DNA of 64,000 bases from Promethearchaeota archaeon (GCA_019058425.1 JAHPYZ010000003.1:1-64000); one strand, 5' to 3'. Counted from the stretch's first letter, positions 1 to 9,368 are shown. Program-made: numbers and translations. The notes: generated by a model not told the origin, from the sequence alone.

Positions 1-1
1 A

Positions 2-532
2 TATATAAAAGGTTCGGGAGGTATGTTTTTTGATATGACTATACATGATTGGGACATGGCAAGATTCCAAGTGGGAAGTGAAGTTGAGGAAGTCTATGCA
101 ACGGGAGATGTTCTCATTGATCCTGAAATTGGAAAGGCAGGAGATATAGATACTGCCGTTGCTGTTTTAAAATTTAAGAATGGAGCTATGGGAATAATTG
201 ATAATACTCGTCAAGCAGTTTATGGATATGATCAACGTGTTGAAGTTTTTGGTTCTAAAGGTTGTGTAGTTGCTGATAATGAAGCAACAAATACTGTCCG
301 TATTTATACTGCTGAATGTACCAATATAGATAAAATTCCATATTTTTTTATGGAAAGGTATTTAGATTCATATTCAACTGAATTGAGAAGTTTCTTTGAT
401 TGCTTAATTAAAAATATAGATCCTAAACCAGATGGGAAAGATGGTTTACAAAATGTTTTAGTGGCACTAGCAGCTCAGAAATCCTTTGAAGAGAATCGTC
501 CTGTAAAGATTTCTGAAATAGAAAAATATTAA
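2..532 (+). CDS. Gfo/Idh/MocA-family oxidoreductase, C-terminal part (truncated by window start)
   Basis: Frame is open from base 2 (YIKGSGGMFFDMTIHDWDMARF, the GGxxxDxxIHDxD motif of inositol dehydrogenase-like proteins) and continues to the stop at 532. Confidence 0.85.
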   Translation, partial: YIKGSGGMFFDMTIHDWDMARFQVGSEVEEVYATGDVLIDPEIGKAGDIDTAVAVLKFKNGAMGIIDNTRQAVYGYDQRVEVFGSKGCVVADNEATNTVRIYTAECTNIDKIPYFFMERYLDSYSTELRSFFDCLIKNIDPKPDGKDGLQNVLVALAAQKSFEENRPVKISEIEKY

Positions 533-610
533 TTAACAAAAAAATTATGAGTCCATAACAAAATAGAAGGTTGAGTTATCATATCATATGATTTATCTGC
601 TTTTAAGGTA

Positions 611-1123
611 TTGATAAGGAAGATTTTTCCACCAAATAAGAGTGTTTTTACCGTAGATAGTAATGGTGACGGGAAAATTGATTCATTACAAATAAAATTC
701 ATTAATCTACTTTTGCCATTTGTAATTCCAAAAGAAATAGAAATTGGAGATTTCAATATTAAAGAGCTTGATCCTACTAGTCTTGATGTATCTAAATATG
801 GTAAATTTTTCTTGGATGATACGGAATTAAATTTTTCTAAAGATAATGTAAATTTAGATACAATTAAGGACCGTTTATTAATCTATCATAAAGGGGAATC
901 ATTTAATTTTGATGATATTATGGAAGGTAAATTAGTTGGTAGAACTATTAACCTGAATGATAGCGTAAGTCTCTTTTTAAAATTAGAGAATGACACATTG
1001 AAGAAATTTTCTAAAGGATCTCACTCTTTCAGAATTGAAAGCGATTTAGTATCAAATTTAGTGATTAATTTTGAATTGGATGAAAGTAATATGAATATAA
1101 AATTCGATCCCAATAATACCTAA
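611..1123 (+). CDS. Hypothetical protein with an EF-hand/dockerin-like loop (DSNGDGKIDSL)
   Basis: ORF track; codon-like composition; non-ATG start likely. Confidence 0.55.
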   Translation: MIRKIFPPNKSVFTVDSNGDGKIDSLQIKFINLLLPFVIPKEIEIGDFNIKELDPTSLDVSKYGKFFLDDTELNFSKDNVNLDTIKDRLLIYHKGESFNFDDIMEGKLVGRTINLNDSVSLFLKLENDTLKKFSKGSHSFRIESDLVSNLVINFELDESNMNIKFDPNNT

Positions 1124-1250
1124 TATTAGCTTTTTATAAATTACTTAATAGCTAATGTCTCCCAACTTAAATCTCATCATTTTCTTTAAGAAATAAATAA
1201 TAAATGGGGTTTTTATTACTATTTGTAAATAATTTTAAGAAGGTGTTATA

Positions 1251-1778
1251 ATGGCAATTACAGAAGTAAAAAACAAAGTAATCCTCAATACTTCGAAAGT
1301 AGAATTTATTTGTCCAGTGTGCAAAACAAAAAAATTATTAGATGTTCCTAATTCTGTTATTGCTGAAGCAAAACAATTAACTACAATGTCAATAGCGAAA
1401 GGTTTAGTCTGCGATCATCAATTTCAAGCTTTTGTAGATAAAAATTTTCAGGTTCGAGGCTATCAAAGAGTGGATTTCGAATTTGAATCTAAGGAAAAAG
1501 AAGAAAAGATTTTAAATCTTAATCACGATGAACAAGAGGAAAATAAACTTTTTGAGAATTTAATTTTGGAGGGTAATTATCTTGAATACAAGCCCAGGGA
1601 AACTATAAATAAAAACAAAAAGTTTCTTGACAATGAAGTTATAACCTCAAAGAAAAAAGAAATGACTCTCGAAGAAATATATAATGAATTTTGGGAATTT
1701 ATAGATAAAAATAATGAAAGATTTAGAGATTTTATAGAAAAAGATTTAAGACGGAATCAAGTTCATCTAATTTATTAA
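1251..1778 (+). CDS. Hypothetical protein with N-terminal CPVC zinc-ribbon-like motif
   Basis: ORF with ATG after an AAGGTG ribosome-binding-like site; FICPVCKTKK near N-terminus. Confidence 0.65.
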   Translation: MAITEVKNKVILNTSKVEFICPVCKTKKLLDVPNSVIAEAKQLTTMSIAKGLVCDHQFQAFVDKNFQVRGYQRVDFEFESKEKEEKILNLNHDEQEENKLFENLILEGNYLEYKPRETINKNKKFLDNEVITSKKKEMTLEEIYNEFWEFIDKNNERFRDFIEKDLRRNQVHLIY

Positions 1779-1805
1779 TTTAAATACTAAAAATAAAGAA
1801 AAATA

Positions 1806-2999
1806 TTACGTGGATTTTTCTTTCAAAGCATTTACTATCCTTGTCATACATTCTTCCAATAATGATCTTGGACATGCAACATTTATCCTCATAAACCCTT
1901 CTCCACCAGGACCGTACATTTTTCCTTCATATAATCCAACTTTTGCTTTTTTAAACATAAACTTACGTAGTTCATTATTATCCATTGACAATTTACTAAA
2001 ATTTAACCATGCCAAATAGGTTCCTTCAGGATCAACTAAGTCAACATCGGGAAGTCTTTCATTTACTGACTCTTTCAAAAATTTAAAGTTAGCTTCAATG
2101 TATCGTAATACTTGATCCAACCATTCTTCTCCTTTATCGTAACCAGCAATTAACGCAACTATGCCAAAAACATTAGGTAATTCCAAACCATTTCTACTAG
2201 CTATAGTATTTGTAAAGGCATCTCTTTTCCTTTCATCAGGAATAATAATATTTGAAGTTTGTAAGCCAGCAATATTAAATGTTTTACTTGGAGCGGTACA
2301 TATAAATGAGTTATTCTCAAATTCCTCTGATATCGTTGAAAATAAAGTATGTTTATACCCCGGAAGAATTAAATCGTGATGAATTTCGTCTGAAACAATT
2401 AAGATATCATTCTCTAAACAAATATCTCCTAATTTTTTAAGCTCTTTTTCAGTCCAAACACGGCCTACAGGATTATGTGGACTGCAGAGAATAAATATTT
2501 TAGTCAATGGATCTTTAGCCTTTTCCTCAAAATCTTCAAAATCAATTGTGTACTTCTGATTTTCATATAAAAGTTGATTTGTTAATACTTGCCGTCTATT
2601 ATTTTCTATTCCTTCAGAGAAGGGTTGATATACTGGAGGTTGAATAATTATTTTCTCTCCTCTATTAGAAAATGTTTGAATTAGCATGTAAATTGCTGGA
2701 ACTATACCTGGACTAAATACTATCCAATCAGAATCAATTTTCCAATCGTGTTTTCTTTTCATCCAATTAATAACAGCATCTAAATAAGTCGGTATTTTAT
2801 GCCACGCGTATCCATAAATTTCTTCTGCAGCTCTCTTTTTTACAGCATCAATTATAGGTTGTGGACATTGGAAATCCATATCAGCAACCCAAAACGGTAA
2901 AATGTCATCAGATTCAAACTTCTCTTCAAGAAAATCTTTATTCCACTTAATCGAATTTGTTCTAGTACGATCAATTACTCTATCAAAATCATATTTCAT
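1806..2999 (-). CDS. PLP-dependent aminotransferase, MalY/PatB cystathionine beta-lyase type
   Basis: PFWVADMDFQCPQPI, CSPHNPVGRVWT, VSDEIHHDLI, APSKTFNIAGLQTSN motifs. Confidence 0.93.
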   Translation of the reverse strand: MKYDFDRVIDRTRTNSIKWNKDFLEEKFESDDILPFWVADMDFQCPQPIIDAVKKRAAEEIYGYAWHKIPTYLDAVINWMKRKHDWKIDSDWIVFSPGIVPAIYMLIQTFSNRGEKIIIQPPVYQPFSEGIENNRRQVLTNQLLYENQKYTIDFEDFEEKAKDPLTKIFILCSPHNPVGRVWTEKELKKLGDICLENDILIVSDEIHHDLILPGYKHTLFSTISEEFENNSFICTAPSKTFNIAGLQTSNIIIPDERKRDAFTNTIASRNGLELPNVFGIVALIAGYDKGEEWLDQVLRYIEANFKFLKESVNERLPDVDLVDPEGTYLAWLNFSKLSMDNNELRKFMFKKAKVGLYEGKMYGPGGEGFMRINVACPRSLLEECMTRIVNALKEKST

Positions 3000-3100
3000 G
3001 ATGAATCTAACGATGTAAATTAAAAGTCTTTTTTAAATATTTATTTGGATATTTGGGATGTCGGGACGAATAGTGAGATTAGATATTTGTATATTTCATG

Positions 3101-3135
3101 AAAGGTAAATTCAGCGTCTGATTTCAATGAAAATT
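3101..3135 (+). repeat. 35-bp dispersed repeat, copy 1
   Basis: AAAGGTAAATTCAGCGTCTGATTTCAATGAAAATT. Confidence 0.9.
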
Positions 3136-3158
3136 AAAGGAAAAAAACTAAAAATATA

Positions 3159-4265
3159 TTAGCTTTCTAAAAGCTCCATACAATTTAGATCCTTTATAGT
3201 ACTAATGGAAGCTTCTAATCTAGGCCACCAAACTATAGAAGGCATACCAACACTCCACCACCAGACAATTCTGTAAATATTTAATATAGCAAATAACTTG
3301 TAATCATACCAACACTCATCCCAACTATAATTTTTCACACCCGACTTTAAAAGCTTATTATGATAACGTTTGATAAGATCTTTTTCCATCAAATGCCGAT
3401 AATCAGGAAAGAAAAAGAGTCCTATCATATACGCTAGATCTTGACTTCCTACACCGATACTCCAAGTTTGCCAATCAGGTAATATTGTTTTATATTTTTG
3501 ATCTATTATGTCTTTTGGATAGAAAAAATTCCAGAAATGAGCATCACAATGGATTACTGTTATATTCTCTTTTGCGATTCGTTCATATGCCACTTGAGGA
3601 TATAATGAGAATATTGTTTTAAATAACTCCTTACTTTTACTCCCTATTCTTTCTCCTAAAAATTCTAAAAATGGCTTGAGTGTCATTTTCTGGTTATTAA
3701 ACCATTTAAAAATTTCTTCTTTATTAAAAGAATTTTCTTTATATGTGTAAAGAACGTAAGAATTTTTCGATAGTTCCTTAAGCATGGGGTGATCCCACCA
3801 AAATGCATGTAATTCTGCTAAACAGTCAATTGCTCTTTCATAATTTCGTTTTGAAGGAGGATAATCGAAATTTTCTACATGTGTTTTTGATAAACTTTCA
3901 AGGATAATATGTGATAAACCAGTTTCTTCAGAAAACGCTGCATCATAGCAGATTGGAATTGGTATTTCGCTCATCATTTCAGCTACGATACGATAAAATT
4001 TTGCTTCATGTTTCCCGACAAACCTGGATACGTCATTGGATTTGGGGATTTTTACAACTATTTCAGAAGAAGATGGTTCCGTTTGGGAGTCATTTGAAAA
4101 GTTAAGCTCTAAGAAATGTACATTAGAACTTACAGTTTCTTGCGATCTTTTCCTAATTATTTTTGTTACTTTTCCTTGTTTAAAGTATCCTTTATTTTTG
4201 AAGATCCTCATCAACCATTCTGGTGTTAACTGCTCTATATCAGTAATTATTTTATTCTCTCTCAT
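3159..4265 (-). CDS. Phosphotransferase (ecdysteroid-kinase/APH-like fold)
   Basis: VIHCDAHFWNFFY and LPDWQTWSIG catalytic motifs. Confidence 0.8.
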   Translation of the reverse strand: MRENKIITDIEQLTPEWLMRIFKNKGYFKQGKVTKIIRKRSQETVSSNVHFLELNFSNDSQTEPSSSEIVVKIPKSNDVSRFVGKHEAKFYRIVAEMMSEIPIPICYDAAFSEETGLSHIILESLSKTHVENFDYPPSKRNYERAIDCLAELHAFWWDHPMLKELSKNSYVLYTYKENSFNKEEIFKWFNNQKMTLKPFLEFLGERIGSKSKELFKTIFSLYPQVAYERIAKENITVIHCDAHFWNFFYPKDIIDQKYKTILPDWQTWSIGVGSQDLAYMIGLFFFPDYRHLMEKDLIKRYHNKLLKSGVKNYSWDECWYDYKLFAILNIYRIVWWWSVGMPSIVWWPRLEASISTIKDLNCMELLES

Positions 4266-4392
4266 TTTTCTACAGCAGATGATTTATATCTTCTAATGCA
4301 TTTTTCTCTTATACATATTTTCCTTCTTTATAAGAGACGCATGGTTCGAGCCTTTTTAAATTTTGTCCCAATTTCCTTTGAAATTCGGATGG

Positions 4393-4427
4393 AAAGGTAA
4401 ATTCAAAGTCTGATTTCAATGAAAATT
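4393..4427 (+). repeat. 35-bp dispersed repeat, copy 2
   Basis: AAAGGTAAATTCAAAGTCTGATTTCAATGAAAATT (two mismatches to copy 1). Confidence 0.9.
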
Positions 4428-4670
4428 TAGTGAAAATTACGATATTAAAATTCTGTCAATATATAAAAAATGAGGAATTTGGACCTGCTTGCAGTCTATT
4501 TTTAATTTTCTGAACTTTTGATAAATTAGAAATTGAAAATTTTTTTATAGAATTGAAGAATTTACAGGAATTTTACTACATTGTTTAAAACGTTCTATTC
4601 AATAAAAAAAGGGAAGAATTTTTCAACAGAAATAATAAAACTTAATATTTTCACTATTTTTTAAAATACT

Positions 4671-5588
4671 ATGAAGTTTGGTTATTGTGTAAGAAGTCCT
4701 TCTACTCGTATATATTCTGAAATTAGAGACTTAACATTAAGAATTGAAAAGTTAAATTTTGATTCTATTCATGTTACCGACCATTTACTAGGTTTTGATG
4801 AAACTCAAGAAAAAAAAGAAACGTTTTTAGAGTGTATGATGCTATTGGGAGCGTTAGCAGTAGAAACAAATAAAATAAAATTGGGGCAAATTGTACTATG
4901 CAACTCTTTTCGTAATCCTGCTTATTTAGCAAAAACAATATTGACTTTAGATCACATTTCTAATGGTCGAGTTTTAATGTGGTTAGGAGCAGGTTGGTAT
5001 GAGGAAGAATATAAGGCATATGGCTACGCATTTCCTTCTCCTAAAAGAAGAGTCGATGAGTTGGAGGAATCATTGACTATATATAAGAAGATATTTACGG
5101 AAGATGAAACTAACTTTGACGGAAGATTTTGGAAACTTGAAAAACATCGGAACTTTCCTAAGTCAGTACAGAAACCTTACCCACAATTAGTTATAGGGAC
5201 AAATGGTAAGAGGATGATTGACATTGCATGCCGAGAAGCAGATGGAATAAATTTGGCTTCATTGGAACTTTCGCAACAAAAAAAAAGAATGGAAAATATT
5301 TCACTAATTAAAGAAAAACTAAGAAAGTACAACCGTGATCCTTCTAAGTTTGAGATCTCTCTTTTCACAGGTGTTACAATAGTCAGCATTCAAGAAACAG
5401 TTGAAAGGATAAGAAAAGAAAGGAATATTTTAAAATCTGATATGAAATATCAATTCATAGGAATTCCTGAAGAGATTAAAGAAAAAATAAAAGACGCTGA
5501 AAATTTAGGTATCAATAAAATGGTTATAGTAATAGAAAGTCCTGATATTGAGGATCCTATTCACACTTTTTGTAGAGAAATAATGTGA
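4671..5588 (+). CDS. LLM-class flavin/F420-dependent oxidoreductase
   Basis: Luciferase-like motifs: DSIHVTDHLLG, LDHISNGRVLMWLGAGWYEEEYKAYG. Confidence 0.9.
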   Translation: MKFGYCVRSPSTRIYSEIRDLTLRIEKLNFDSIHVTDHLLGFDETQEKKETFLECMMLLGALAVETNKIKLGQIVLCNSFRNPAYLAKTILTLDHISNGRVLMWLGAGWYEEEYKAYGYAFPSPKRRVDELEESLTIYKKIFTEDETNFDGRFWKLEKHRNFPKSVQKPYPQLVIGTNGKRMIDIACREADGINLASLELSQQKKRMENISLIKEKLRKYNRDPSKFEISLFTGVTIVSIQETVERIRKERNILKSDMKYQFIGIPEEIKEKIKDAENLGINKMVIVIESPDIEDPIHTFCREIM

Positions 5589-5662
5589 TAAATTTTAATC
5601 TGATCTAAATCAGACTGATTTTAAATCTTTTAAATCTCGATTTTTACTTATTTTTTATTAAG

Positions 5663-5694
5663 GGTAAATTCAGCGTCTGATTTCAATGAAAATT
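5663..5694 (+). repeat. Dispersed repeat, copy 3 (32-bp core)
   Basis: GGTAAATTCAGCGTCTGATTTCAATGAAAATT, identical to copy 1 over its length. Confidence 0.9.
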
Positions 5695-6018
5695 CCTTTG
5701 AAAATGTTAAGATATGACACTTTTTAAACCTTGATTCTAATCTCTTTATTATTTTTCAATAAAATTGAGATACTAATTATTCTTACAAATTGTAATTAAT
5801 CCAAGTAAAATATATATAACTCCATATGGATAGGAGAAAAGATCAAACCAATTATACTCTCTTATTAGTTAAAGCAACATAAATTTGAAATCTTAATGAA
5901 GAGATTTTATAAATATTATAATTTATATTTGTACATTTAACTGTTCAATATCTGTTCAAGAAAGAAACAAGAAATATAAATATGATTGTTCCTTTATATT
6001 ATATAAAGGTGTTCAATT

Positions 6019-6690
6019 ATGAAGATGATGTCCGAAAAAGATAGAAAGGATATAATTTCAGAAGTGCAAAAATTTGGGGGTATAAGCCTACGTCGTCAAT
6101 CTTTAAGAGTACACAAGAATGGGGCGAAATTTCCAATAAGTAAAACCTATATAGATGATGAGCTTTTGGATCCCGAAATGAGATATACTCTCATTTTAAT
6201 ACCCGAAATTAAAATTGCTTCTAAAACCGTTGTAACCTTAAGTTATTTTGAGAGAAAATTAGGACCTGTAATATTCTATTCATATCCAGAGGATATTCAG
6301 GATGATCGATTACCATTGATAATAAATATAATGGATCAAGCATATAAAGAGGGTTATTATGTCCACATGTCTAGCATTGTACCATCATCCTTGAATTATT
6401 ATTTTGAAATTCCTTCAGAATGGGCTCGAGGCAATAAAGAAATGCTTATGATTAGTGTAATATTAGAAAAACCAATAAGTAAGTTATTAGGTCAGAGTAT
6501 ACAAGAAATTTGTACTGATTTTGCTAGAAAATTAAAAAACATAGAAGGGCTTTTTAAAGCACTATATGTGAAGGAAATTGAGAAATTCCCTGAAAAAGAG
6601 CATTCTGATATTAAAAAAATTAATGAAAGTTTAAGAAGAAAAATAGAAGATTTTTATCAGGAAATAATTATATCCACTAAGCAAGAATGA
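6019..6690 (+). CDS. Longin-like domain protein (FERKLGPVIFYSYP) with N-terminal AbrB-like stretch
   Basis: Shares the FEIPSEWARG(N/K)KE core and a (F)xxxxGPxxxxSYP start with ORF 32263..32757; fold assignment is inference. Confidence 0.6.
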   Translation: MKMMSEKDRKDIISEVQKFGGISLRRQSLRVHKNGAKFPISKTYIDDELLDPEMRYTLILIPEIKIASKTVVTLSYFERKLGPVIFYSYPEDIQDDRLPLIINIMDQAYKEGYYVHMSSIVPSSLNYYFEIPSEWARGNKEMLMISVILEKPISKLLGQSIQEICTDFARKLKNIEGLFKALYVKEIEKFPEKEHSDIKKINESLRRKIEDFYQEIIISTKQE

Positions 6691-6799
6691 CAAAGTATTA
6701 AATGATAAATATAGTTTAAGTCATTTTGATACTATAATAGGTCCTAAGGTATTTTTAAGTATACCAAAAGAGATACAGATTTTTTATTAAAAAATAAAT

Positions 6800-6992
6800 G
6801 CCAAGGGAGAGATCGGTTCGGAATCCGTTCAAGGCGAATCTCTTTGAACTTTCTCGAAAATTGACAAGAAGTCGATTTTTTCTCGATACCTAGATCTTCA
6901 GTTTCACCATTATCAGTAATTCTGATGATTCTAGTGCGTTCCTACCCGACATCGGTGAAGTTCCGATATTCACCGGGCTACGCCACCTTGGC
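6800..6992 (-). ncRNA. Candidate structured non-coding RNA, unidentified
   Basis: GC-rich island in an AT-rich gap; ends GCCAAGG/CCTTGGC are complementary; inner hairpins CGGTGAA/TTCACCG, ATCAG/CTGAT, TCGAGAAAA/TTTTCGA, GTTCAA/TTGAAC; TATA-like TTTATAAAAAT just upstream and a T-rich stretch downstream on the minus strand. Confidence 0.6.
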
Positions 6993-7097
6993 TTTGGTAG
7001 AATTTTTATTTTTATAAAACATTGAAGTTTTTAAAATATCAAAATTCGTAATTTAAAAAGGAAAAAATATCATTTAAAGTTTTTTCAAGTGAATTAT

Positions 7098-7802
7098 TTA
7101 CTTTTTTAAAATTTGTTCCCTTATTTCCTTTGATAGTTTTTCACTGGCGTATCTAAGAACCAAACGTGGCAACCTTGATTTGTTTTTCATTAAATAGTTG
7201 AAAATTGCGTCGGGATCATATTTTGAACACGTTTTTAAGAGCCACCCTATTCCTTTCAAAATATAATCATCATTGTAGACAAGCATTTTTTCGGCTAATT
7301 CAAACACATAATCTTTATTAAATTCCTTTTTCATCATTATTGTTTTAAGTAAAATTACCGTTGAACCTCTTTTGACCCAAAGATTATCAGATTTTGACCA
7401 ATTATTGATAGTTTTTTCAGCTAATTGCTGGTTATTTTTTTTTCCTAGAAACGGTCCAATAACCCTTATACAAAGACTATCACAAAAAGCCCAAGTATCA
7501 CAGTTTTCTGATAATAGATGCTCTAATAATTCAATGGTTGTGTGATTAAAATGTTTTTTGAAACGATTGAGAAAAAAAAATCCAGCAAATTTTTCTTCTT
7601 GAATATTAGAGCTCATTAAATTTTGACTAACATTAAGCGCATCTTCAAAACTACATTGATATTTCATATGGACTCCTTTAATGATTCTTTCAATATCCGA
7701 TATTTTATGACCATATCCAAAAAAATCTGGATTACTAGAATTCAATATTTTGTTTCTCCAAACAATTTGATCGGAAGATAATTTAGGTGCGGTATCTTTC
7801 AA
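7098..7802 (-). CDS. DNA alkylation repair protein, AlkD-like HEAT-repeat glycosylase
   Basis: KFAGFFFLNRFKKHF, DTWAFCDSLCIRVIGPFL, WVKRGSTVILLK pattern of the DNA alkylation repair family. Confidence 0.85.
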   Translation of the reverse strand: MKDTAPKLSSDQIVWRNKILNSSNPDFFGYGHKISDIERIIKGVHMKYQCSFEDALNVSQNLMSSNIQEEKFAGFFFLNRFKKHFNHTTIELLEHLLSENCDTWAFCDSLCIRVIGPFLGKKNNQQLAEKTINNWSKSDNLWVKRGSTVILLKTIMMKKEFNKDYVFELAEKMLVYNDDYILKGIGWLLKTCSKYDPDAIFNYLMKNKSRLPRLVLRYASEKLSKEIREQILKK

Positions 7803-7834
7803 TTCTTTGCTAATAGCTTGAGTAATTTTTTCGA

Positions 7835-9001
7835 TTATAGAAATTTTTCTAACCCCGTTTTTTGTTTTAAATCTTTGCTTTTTTTTAAGATAGGTTCAAC
7901 TATTTCTATTATTTTAGTATTGAAATTAGGTAATGTGTGTAACTCATCTCTCTTATAGACATCTAGTATCGATTCTTCTAGATTATTAAGGTTCAATCCC
8001 GCCCACATTAGAGTTTTATTCGATTTCCCTGTTTTTAATGAATCTATATATTCCTTATTTAAAAGCAATTCAGAGATTTTATAATTCCACTTACGATAAT
8101 CAGACGGAATCCACCTTTTTACTCTTACTGATAATTTATATTTCTCACTTAATTTTAATAGTTTCAAGTGTAATTTTCTGACATATTGGGAAGGCGGATG
8201 CATCTGACCTTTATATAATTCAAGTAGTGGTTTAACAACGTGATTATATTTGCTTTGTTTTAATTTCTTTACAAAATAAACCGCTTGAGAATCACGCATT
8301 GTTAGACCGGGTGAAAATAGAACAAAATCTGCTCCAGCGTCCTTAGATTGCTTAAAAACATTCTCCAAATTTTCGTCATCATCAGCTAGAAAAGGAATAA
8401 TTGGAATAAAGTAAGTACCAACTTGAATTTCAGAGCCTTCTCTTTTTATTGTCTTTAATGCTTCTAATCTCTCTGTAGGTGTTGATGAATAAGGCTCTAA
8501 AAATTTAGCAAGTTCCTCATTAATAGTACTTATTGAAAATCCCACTGTACACCAAGTATCATTAGCAATTTTTTTAAGGATATCTAAGTCTCTTGTAACT
8601 AGTTTTGATTTAGTAGCAATATTAATTGGATATTTATGTTTTGCAATGATTTGGAATACTTTTCTGGTGTGTTCAATTTTCTTTTCAATTGGTTGATAGG
8701 CATCATTTACACCACCTGGAGCAATCACATCTGGTAATAATGAACGAGCTCTTTTAAGTCTCTGATCAAGTTTTTTATCGAAATCAGTTTTAATGATTAC
8801 TTCATTTTCGAAGTTCTCTATATAGTATCGTTCGCTTCGAGCATCACAATATATACATGCATGAGCACAACCAGAATAAGTGTTTAAGGTGTAGCGAGAC
8901 CAAAACCATGAATCTGGAAATTTTAATTTGTTTAAAACTGATTTAAACTCTTTATAAATATACTTGACCATTATAATGATTAATAGTTTAGTATTGGTCA
9001 A
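7835..9001 (-). CDS. Radical SAM protein, spore photoproduct lyase-like (SPL family); true start probably at internal MVKYIYKEF
   Basis: TLNTYSGCAHACIYCDAR (CxxxCxxC), NIATKSKLVTRDLDIL. Confidence 0.88.
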   Translation of the reverse strand: MTNTKLLIIIMVKYIYKEFKSVLNKLKFPDSWFWSRYTLNTYSGCAHACIYCDARSERYYIENFENEVIIKTDFDKKLDQRLKRARSLLPDVIAPGGVNDAYQPIEKKIEHTRKVFQIIAKHKYPINIATKSKLVTRDLDILKKIANDTWCTVGFSISTINEELAKFLEPYSSTPTERLEALKTIKREGSEIQVGTYFIPIIPFLADDDENLENVFKQSKDAGADFVLFSPGLTMRDSQAVYFVKKLKQSKYNHVVKPLLELYKGQMHPPSQYVRKLHLKLLKLSEKYKLSVRVKRWIPSDYRKWNYKISELLLNKEYIDSLKTGKSNKTLMWAGLNLNNLEESILDVYKRDELHTLPNFNTKIIEIVEPILKKSKDLKQKTGLEKFL

Positions 9002-9058
9002 TAATAAAATTAAAAATTTAAGATTATTGATAAAGACGGATATAAAATTTACAATTAG

Positions 9059-9135
9059 AGAAAAAACGCCTTTTTAATACAAATTCTAAAGTGATCTAAT
9101 ATGGAAATGGAAAGTATTTAGCAGGCGTTTTTTCT
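9059..9135. repeat. Inverted repeat, 13-bp perfect arms AGAAAAAACGCCT / AGGCGTTTTTTCT around a 51-nt spacer
   Basis: Arms read directly at 9059-9071 and 9123-9135. Confidence 0.85.
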
Positions 9136-9200
9136 ATATAAATATACAAATTTGTATATAAAACTTTTTGGTTTTGTGAAATAGTGAAAAAGCTTGTTTT

Positions 9201-9218
9201 TCATAACCTAGGTTATGA
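9201..9218. promoter_or_regulatory. 18-bp perfect palindrome TCATAACCTAGGTTATGA
   Basis: Exact reverse-complement identity; in the promoter-side gap between the SPL gene and tRNA-Gly. Confidence 0.6.
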
Positions 9219-9296
9219 GAGATAAAAATCATCGTGAAACCATCCTTTTACGAACAATTTCATTAAAATTATAATGTAAAATAAAGATAAAAAACA

Positions 9297-9368
9297 TGCG
9301 CCCGCCGGGAATTGAACCCGGGTCCCAGAATTGGAAGTCCTGGATGATAGCCACTACACAACGAGCGC
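9297..9368 (-). tRNA. tRNA-Gly(UCC)
   Basis: Cloverleaf: acceptor GCGCTCG/CGGGCGC, anticodon arm CAGGA-CTTCCAA-TTCTG (anticodon TCC), T-arm CCGGGTTCAATTCCCGG. Confidence 0.95.

Noticed and set aside
529-756. Minus-strand ORF of 75 aa
   Set aside because: Overlaps the opposite-strand 611..1123 ORF and intergenic AT-rich DNA; no motif.
1810-2379. Plus-strand ORFs inside the aminotransferase gene
   Set aside because: Antisense shadows of a well-recognised CDS.
3101-5694. 35-bp repeats as a CRISPR array
   Set aside because: Copies are more than 1 kb apart with genes between them and no spacer-like periodicity.
6800-6992. tRNA or intron-containing tRNA
   Set aside because: GCCAAGGTGGCGTAGCCCGG looks tRNA-like at the 5' end, but there is no T-arm adjacent to CCTTGGC and no anticodon arm.
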